64,000 bases of DNA from RYN-122 sp963761655 (GTDB taxonomy: Bacteria > Actinomycetota > Actinomycetes > Mycobacteriales > SCTD01): positions 62,001 to 126,000 of the forward strand of contig CAVXHI010000003.1 of the NCBI GenBank assembly GCA_963761655.1, given 5' to 3'. The notes under the pieces are model-generated. The model did no database searches and had not been told where the DNA came from. It was given only the letters and a program-made list of their open reading frames with translations. Both the position numbers and the translations under genes were made by a program. Shown in pieces: positions 58,854 through 64,000 of this stretch. The number at the start of each line of letters is the position of its first letter. Within the stretch, counting starts at the first letter, position 1.

Positions 58854-59122
58854 TGTGCACGCACCTCGCCGAGACCCTGACGGTGCAGGGCAGCGCCAAG
58901 GGCGGCGGCACCTGGATGCGGGTCACCGACGCGACGGTCTCCTTCGACCACCCGGTGCACGCGCGTGCCGTCCACACGCTGAACATCGACCTGCGCCTCC
59001 CGAGCGAGGGGCCGTCGGCCCGCGTCGGCATCGAGCTGACGGCGGCGTCGGCTCGGGCCCTCGCCGAGCAGGTGCTGGCGCTGCTCGACGGGCTCCCCGA
59101 GGGGCTCGTCGACGCCGGCTAG
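58853..59122 (+). CDS. DUF6295-like small protein
   Basis: 89 residues: MCTHLAETLTVQGSAKGGGTW, then VSFDHPVHARAVHTLNIDLR and GIELTAASARALAEQVLALL. From memory this matches DUF6295, an uncharacterised actinobacterial family; a Cys and His at the start and the DHPVH motif could bind metal. The ATG at 58853 overlaps the dienelactone hydrolase stop (TGATG), indicating translational coupling and a common role. The 3' end overlaps the convergent secreted-protein gene by 4 bp. Confidence 0.8.
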   Translation: MCTHLAETLTVQGSAKGGGTWMRVTDATVSFDHPVHARAVHTLNIDLRLPSEGPSARVGIELTAASARALAEQVLALLDGLPEGLVDAG

Positions 59123-59961
59123 AAGGCTGCCGAGAAGGGCGTGCCCTTGCCGGTGGCCACCTCGAGCAGCTGGCGCTTCAGCAGGCTGGTGCCGCCGCAG
59201 ACGCAGGTGATCCGGACGTCGTAGGTCTGTGACGCCGCCCCGCAGCGCCCGCCGGCGATGTGGTCGGACACGTACCGGGTGCGCCCACCGGTGACGAACA
59301 GCTGGTCCGGCGACGCGGAGAAGCCCTCGACGCCGCACCCGGCGCCCGCGCGCCGCGGGAAGACCCGCACGACGACGTCCTTCGGGTCCACGGCCGCGCC
59401 CCGGTACGTGACGTAGCCGGCGACGTAGCCCACCTGCCCCCCGAGCTGTCGCACCAGCGGCAGCCGGAGCAGGACGTCGTTGCGCACGCCCGGCCGGAGG
59501 GGCTGGTCGTGGTGGGCCGCCGAGCCGTACCGGGTCTTCGTGGTCGCCGAGTAGCGCGCGGCGTTCTGCGGGTAGACCTCGAGGTAGACGCGGGTGACCC
59601 TGGTGCTGACGCACAGGTCCCCGGCGGTGCGGGGGTCTCCCCAGGTCCGGGTGAGGCCGGTGTCGGTCGAGCCCTCCGGCGGGATGCCCGGGTTCACGCG
59701 GTCGCGGTAGGCGTAGCCGGCGACCGTGGACGGCCGGCCGTCGGCGTCGACCTGCTTGCCCGCGGCGTTCAGCAGGTCGATCCCGACGACGGCGTTCAGC
59801 GACCGGCCGTCGACGCCGACGATGCCGCCGCCGAGCGCGGTCGGCCGCGCGGCCGTGCAGCCCGGCGCCACCGCCTGCGCGGGAGCAGCGACCAGGACGG
59901 CTCCGGCCAGGGCGAGGAAGGACGTGACGAGGGCGAGCAGGGCACGAGGGGGACGGCGCAC
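59119..59961 (-). CDS. Secreted protein of unknown function
   Basis: 280 residues with a strong signal peptide (PPRALLALVTSFLALAGAVL ... AQA). The mature part is beta-rich, with YLEVYPQNAARYSATTKTRY, RPGVRNDVLLRLPLV and a CVCGG pair near the end, and no membrane anchor. The repeated DVVVRVFP and TRVYLEVYP patterns look like a beta-sandwich. GTG start at 59961. No domain family I can name. It is followed upstream (87 bp) by the end of the FtsK-type ATPase gene on the same strand, so joint expression is possible. Confidence 0.72.
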   Translation of the reverse strand: MRRPPRALLALVTSFLALAGAVLVAAPAQAVAPGCTAARPTALGGGIVGVDGRSLNAVVGIDLLNAAGKQVDADGRPSTVAGYAYRDRVNPGIPPEGSTDTGLTRTWGDPRTAGDLCVSTRVTRVYLEVYPQNAARYSATTKTRYGSAAHHDQPLRPGVRNDVLLRLPLVRQLGGQVGYVAGYVTYRGAAVDPKDVVVRVFPRRAGAGCGVEGFSASPDQLFVTGGRTRYVSDHIAGGRCGAASQTYDVRITCVCGGTSLLKRQLLEVATGKGTPFSAAF

Positions 59962-60048
59962 CCGTCGAGTGTGCGCTGCGGGAGCCCGACGTGCGGCCCG
60001 TTTCCCGGAGGTCCGTGGCGACGGTGCCCGCGCTCGCGCCTCGTCGGC

Positions 60049-63000
60049 TCAGGCGGTGGGGACGGGTGCCTGGGTCAGGGACGGCACCGTGACGCTCAGC
60101 AGGACGCTGTCGCCCAGGTGCACCAGGCCGCGGCCCGGCTGGACCGGCTGGCCGAGCAGGCTCCGCGGGAGGCGCAGGCCGATGAGGTCGCCGTCGCTGC
60201 CGCCCTGCGGCGACAGCAGGACGCCCTGCCTGCCCTTCTTGACCTCCACCTGCCAGCCGGACAGGCCGGTGCAGATGCCCTCGGCGTTGCCGCCCAGCAC
60301 GAGGGCGACGTCCTCGCCGCGCAGCCCCTTGACGACGTCGCGGAACACGGCCGCGGCCGGGCAGTCCTTGAGCACCTCGCCGTCGTCCAGCAGGACCACC
60401 AGGGGGGCGCCGCCGGCCCGGTCGAGCGCCGCGGTCCAGACCTCCTCGGGGGCGGCGACGTCGGTGACGACCTCCAGCACCCCGGGGCGCCCGGCGAGGT
60501 CGCGCAGCGGCGACGGCCGGGGAGCGCCGATCAGGACCTGCACCCCCGCCTCGAGCAGCGAGGACGCCATCACGGCCAGCAGCGTGCTCTTGCCGCTCTT
60601 GCCCGGCCCGGCCACGACGAACGACGACGCACCCGTGGCGAAGTCGGGCCCGACCGCCGCCAGCTCGTCGCCCCCGACGCCGACGAGGGCGAACCGCCCG
60701 GACGGGGTCGGGGCGTGCATGGCGAGGGCGGCGTCGAACCGGATGCGGCTGGGCAGCAGGTCGACCCGGAAGGGCCGCAGCGCCCGGGGGACGTCGGTGT
60801 CCCGGGCGCGGGCCTGCCCGGCGAGGTCGGCGAGGACGGCGCCCTGGGCCTGGCCGGAGGCGTCGGCGGTCAGCAGGGCGACCTGCGTCTCGGTGCCGAC
60901 GCCGGCGGCGAACGCCCGGCCGGCGGGCATCTCGTCGGGGAGCTGCTTCGGGTTGAGGCCGACGAAGCCGTAGTCGCCCTTGTCGGCCAGGCGCAGCACC
61001 AGCTTGTTGTCGGTCAGCGAGGCGATCCGGCCCGAGGCGAGACTGCGGTCGCCGGTCAGGACGCAGTGCACCCCGACCGACGCGCCCTCGCGCAGCAGGG
61101 CCAGGACGGTGTCGGTCAGGCGGCCGCCGTCGACGTCGCCGAGCGTGGCGGTGAAGCCCTCCCAGCGGTCGAGCAGCAGCAGCAGGTGGGGCAACCGGTC
61201 GGCCTCCGGCACGCTGCGGCGCTGCTCGCTGATGTCGCCGAACCCGGACTCGGCCAGCAGGGCCTGGCGTCTCTCGGTCTCGGCCTGCAGCCGGCCGAAG
61301 AGCCGGACGACCCGCTCGACCTGGCTGCGGGTGACGACGGCGCCGCAGTGCGGCAGGTCCTGCAGCGGCAGCAGCGCGCCGTTGCCGCAGTCCAGGCCGT
61401 ACACGTGCAGGTCGGCGGTGCTGCACAGCCGGGCCACCGAGGCGGCCAGCGTGCGCAGCAGCTGCGACCGGCCGCTGCGGCTCGAGCCGATGACCATGAG
61501 GTGGCCGTCGGCAGCCGGGTCGAACCCGGCGACCCGCTGCTCCTGCAGGTCGGGCAGGTCGCTGAGGCCGAACGGCAGGACCGGGACGGTGCCGGGCACC
61601 AGCGCGGCGGGCCCGAGGTCGTCGAGCACCACGGACTCGGGCAGGGCGGGCAGCCACGGGCTGCGCTGCACCGGCACGGCCTCGGTGACGGCGGCCTCGC
61701 GCAGGGCGCCGACGAGGACGCTCAGGTCGGTGAGCTCGTCGTCCTCCGTGCTGTCGCGGGGCGGCGCCTGCGGGGCGGCGTAGCCCAGCTGCGGCCACCC
61801 CACCTGGACCACGAACGGCGCGGGGGCCTTGGTCGCGCGGACCCCGGGGCGGCGCCCCCCGACCCGGGCGGCCTGGAACGGCGAGAGCGCACCGTGCCCG
61901 AGCCGGGCGTAGCCGCGGCCCGGCGCGGACTTCGGGATGCGCGAGGCGTCCGGCGTCTCGATGACGTCCTGGCTGTCGGCGCCGTCCGTCACGCGCAGGG
62001 AGATCCGCAGGTTCGTGTTGGCCCGGATCTCCGGCGACACGACGCCGCTGGGGCGCTGCGTGGCGAGCAGCAGGTGGATGCCGAGGGACCGGCCGCGCTG
62101 CGCGATGTTGACCAGGCCGGTGACGAACTCCGGCAGCTCGCGGGCCATGGAGGCGAACTCGTCGATCACGATGAGCAGCCGCGGCATCGGGGTCCGGTGC
62201 GGCTCGCGCTCCTGCAGCTCGGTGTAGTCCTCGATGTCCTTCTTGCCGGCGTCGGCGAGCCAGTGCTCGCGGACCTTGAGCTCGGCACCGAGGCTGGTGA
62301 GGGCCCGCTGCACGAGGTGGGCGTCGAGGTCGGTGACCATGCCGACGGTGTGCGGCAGGACGACGCAGTCCTTGAACGCGCTGCCGCCCTTGTAGTCGAC
62401 CAGCACGAAGTTGAGCTGGTCCGGCCGGTTCGCGACGGCGAGCGAGGCGATCATGGTCTGCAGCAGCTCGGACTTGCCGGCGCCGGTGGTGCCGGCGATC
62501 AGGCCGTGCGGGCCGTCCGAGCGCAGGTCGAGGGCGAAGGCGCCGTCCAGGCCGGCCCCCACGACCATGCGGGTGCTGCGCGGCTTGAGCTGCCACCGCG
62601 ACCGGACGACGTCGGGCGTCGGGGGCTCGAGCCCGAGGACGTCGAGCAGCCGCACCGCGTCGGGCAGGACGACGTCCTCCTGGTCGCTGCTGACGTCGCG
62701 CAGGGGCGCCAGCGCCCGGGCCGCGGTCGTCGCGAGCGCGACCCCGACCTGCTCGGTCAGCAGGCCCTCGACGGGCTCCTCCCCGGTGCGCCGGAGGGTC
62801 GCCCGGGCGGGGTCGACGGCGTCCAGGACGAGCGTGGCGGTGCAGGCCTCGGGCAGGAAGCGCTCCTCCTCGTCCGCGCAGACGGCATACACCCCGACCG
62901 ACGGGCCGTCCGCCAGCAGGCCGGCGAGACCGGGTGTGGTGCGCAGCTGCCGGGCGCCGTCCAGGACGACGACGTGGGCCGGGAAGTGGTCGGGCTCGAC

Positions 63001-64000
63001 CCTGCCGACCCGGGTCACCAGCTCGCGGCGGGCCTTGACCAGCGCCCCGAGCTCGGCCACGCGCGCCGCGACGGTGTCGGCGTCGTTGCCGACCAGGGCC
63101 GCCGGGCCCTCGCCGTCCGGGGTCCGGCAGTGGGGCAGCCAGCGCACCCACGCCCAGGTGCTCTCCGACCGGGGGGCGAGCAGCGTGATCGCGAGGTCGC
63201 GCGGCGGGTGGTGCACCCCGAGCTGCAGGACCAGCCAGCGCAGCACCCCGGGCAGCACCGCCTTCGGCCCGGCGACGCCGAGCACGCCGACCTCGCGCAG
63301 CGGCAGCGGCACGGGGACGTCGTGGACCACCTGCGCGACGGACGCGGGGTCCTCGCCGCGCGGCGGCTGCACCGTCAGCGCGGCGGGCAGGGTCGCCGTG
63401 CCGACGCGCAGGACGAGCGCGTCGGGGTCGGGGCGACGGCGCTCCCACAGCCGCCTGGTCGGGCGGGTCGCCGTGAGCAGGACGGCGGCGGCGTCGGGCA
63501 GCTCGTCCCGGCGCTGCACGGACTCGGCCTGGAGGCCGTCGGCCAGCTGCGCGCGGACCGCCTTCAGTGCCTCGGCGTGCTCGGCCTTGGCCTTGCGCAG
63601 CTCCTTGCTGCCCTGGCGCCGCTCCGAGACGGTGTTGGACACCGCCATCACCGGGCTGGCCACGGCGAACATCAGGTAGAGCGGGTTGCCGACGATGAAG
63701 GCCATCACCACGCCGAGGGCCAGCGGCATCACCACCATGACGAGCGGGAACTTGCGCGGCGGCCGCTCCTCCGGCGGGGTCGGCAGCACGAGGGTGGGGG
63801 TGCGGGTCGAGGGCAGCAGCCGCGGGGGCCGGACGAAGGCGAGCGTGCCGGGGGTGCCGCGCTCGACGGCGGCGGCGTCGGGCTGCGCCGAGACGACGGT
63901 CAGCAGGGTGTCGCCCAGGGCGATGACCGCACCCGGGCGCACGGGCACGGGGACGGCGTCCTCGTCGGTGTCGACCGGGACGGGCTCGCCGTCGAGCAGG
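60049..64000 (-). CDS. FtsK/SpoIIIE-type ATPase, EccC/EssC-like (type VII secretion), 5' end beyond the window
   Basis: More than 1,315 residues, cut by the right edge. The N-terminal end at the edge (EPVPVDTDEDAVPVPVRPGA) and ALGDTLLTVV look like the close of an FHA domain, as in EssC. Two adjacent membrane helices follow (about 63660-63740). Three FtsK-like ATPase modules follow: module 1 with Walker A GTTGAGKSE (about 62470-62495), module 2 with GSSRSGRSQ (about 61465-61492; Lys replaced by Arg), module 3 with GPGKSGKST (about 60585-60611). Such ATPases drive export of WXG100 proteins; no other T7SS gene is visible in the window. Confidence 0.88.
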   Translation of the reverse strand, partial: LLDGEPVPVDTDEDAVPVPVRPGAVIALGDTLLTVVSAQPDAAAVERGTPGTLAFVRPPRLLPSTRTPTLVLPTPPEERPPRKFPLVMVVMPLALGVVMAFIVGNPLYLMFAVASPVMAVSNTVSERRQGSKELRKAKAEHAEALKAVRAQLADGLQAESVQRRDELPDAAAVLLTATRPTRRLWERRRPDPDALVLRVGTATLPAALTVQPPRGEDPASVAQVVHDVPVPLPLREVGVLGVAGPKAVLPGVLRWLVLQLGVHHPPRDLAITLLAPRSESTWAWVRWLPHCRTPDGEGPAALVGNDADTVAARVAELGALVKARRELVTRVGRVEPDHFPAHVVVLDGARQLRTTPGLAGLLADGPSVGVYAVCADEEERFLPEACTATLVLDAVDPARATLRRTGEEPVEGLLTEQVGVALATTAARALAPLRDVSSDQEDVVLPDAVRLLDVLGLEPPTPDVVRSRWQLKPRSTRMVVGAGLDGAFALDLRSDGPHGLIAGTTGAGKSELLQTMIASLAVANRPDQLNFVLVDYKGGSAFKDCVVLPHTVGMVTDLDAHLVQRALTSLGAELKVREHWLADAGKKDIEDYTELQEREPHRTPMPRLLIVIDEFASMARELPEFVTGLVNIAQRGRSLGIHLLLATQRPSGVVSPEIRANTNLRISLRVTDGADSQDVIETPDASRIPKSAPGRGYARLGHGALSPFQAARVGGRRPGVRATKAPAPFVVQVGWPQLGYAAPQAPPRDSTEDDELTDLSVLVGALREAAVTEAVPVQRSPWLPALPESVVLDDLGPAALVPGTVPVLPFGLSDLPDLQEQRVAGFDPAADGHLMVIGSSRSGRSQLLRTLAASVARLCSTADLHVYGLDCGNGALLPLQDLPHCGAVVTRSQVERVVRLFGRLQAETERRQALLAESGFGDISEQRRSVPEADRLPHLLLLLDRWEGFTATLGDVDGGRLTDTVLALLREGASVGVHCVLTGDRSLASGRIASLTDNKLVLRLADKGDYGFVGLNPKQLPDEMPAGRAFAAGVGTETQVALLTADASGQAQGAVLADLAGQARARDTDVPRALRPFRVDLLPSRIRFDAALAMHAPTPSGRFALVGVGGDELAAVGPDFATGASSFVVAGPGKSGKSTLLAVMASSLLEAGVQVLIGAPRPSPLRDLAGRPGVLEVVTDVAAPEEVWTAALDRAGGAPLVVLLDDGEVLKDCPAAAVFRDVVKGLRGEDVALVLGGNAEGICTGLSGWQVEVKKGRQGVLLSPQGGSDGDLIGLRLPRSLLGQPVQPGRGLVHLGDSVLLSVTVPSLTQAPVPTA

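Overview
The window is 64 kb of very GC-rich, gene-dense chromosome from an actinobacterium. Lineage markers are a mycothiol-pathway deacetylase (mshB), a DUF222/HNH nuclease of the type multiplied in actinobacterial genomes, a DUF2786 plus TIGR04338 pair, an EccC/EssC-type FtsK ATPase, and heavy use of GTG starts. The chemotaxis genes imply a motile member; a Kineosporia/Geodermatophilus-type lineage is a guess, not a demonstration. I see no rRNA, tRNA, CRISPR array, insertion sequence or prophage. No stretch over about 300 bp lacks a gene; the longest gaps (16621-16867 and 18910-19201) show nothing recognisable.

Layout. 1-3664: chemotaxis operon on the minus strand (cheW, a multi-pass MCP, cheA; cheA runs off the left edge). 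3717-7106: a large secreted protein with a Thr/Ala/Pro linker. 7183-10573: mshB, an FtsH-like AAA protease and a DUF6113-like membrane protein. 10641-13403: a hybrid histidine kinase carrying CHASE3-like, HAMP, kinase, two receiver and Hpt modules. 13424-16607: DUF3445 haem demethylase-like gene, YqgE/AlgH, TypA. 16868-18909: two small membrane proteins and the DUF222/HNH gene, in less GC-rich DNA. 19202-25462: DUF5872-like protein, class III adenylate cyclase, MutT, pterin dehydratase, HhH glycosylase, subtilase, family-A DNA polymerase-like protein. 25473-33564: SDR, membrane protein, TIGR04338/DUF2786 pair, P450 and M20 peptidase (coupled), ArgA-like acetyltransferase, BenE transporter, an 86-residue LPXTG protein, MaoC hydratase. 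33583-44291: GGDEF/EAL protein, GNAT, pdxY, aroA, selO, Gfo/Idh/MocA, lipoprotein phosphoesterase, alpha/beta hydrolase, lipase. 44361-56387: a dimethylformamidase-beta-like gene divergent from a translationally coupled import operon (binding protein, fused LivH-LivM permease, a 991-residue MFS-ABC-ABC fusion, a secreted anchored protein), then a PLP decarboxylase and an amidase. 56423-59961: small and stress-type genes. 60049-64000: the EccC/EssC-type ATPase, cut by the right edge.

The most unusual item is the importer operon 45955-53704. Both LivF- and LivG-type ATPases are fused to the C-terminus of a complete major facilitator transporter, and each of the three gene junctions is a GTGA stop/start overlap. 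Together with the neighbouring amide-hydrolase-like, decarboxylase and amidase genes it may form an uptake and catabolic locus for an amide or amino-acid-like compound; that is inference.

Caution on sequence quality: nine genes (cheA, DUF222/HNH, SDR, a membrane protein, selO, phosphoesterase, alpha/beta hydrolase, livHM, PLP decarboxylase) are each split by one single-base shift, eight of them an extra G or C. In every case the family-like protein continues in the next frame. Assembly or sequencing error is more likely than nine independent pseudogenes. These genes are listed over their full span as frameshifted.
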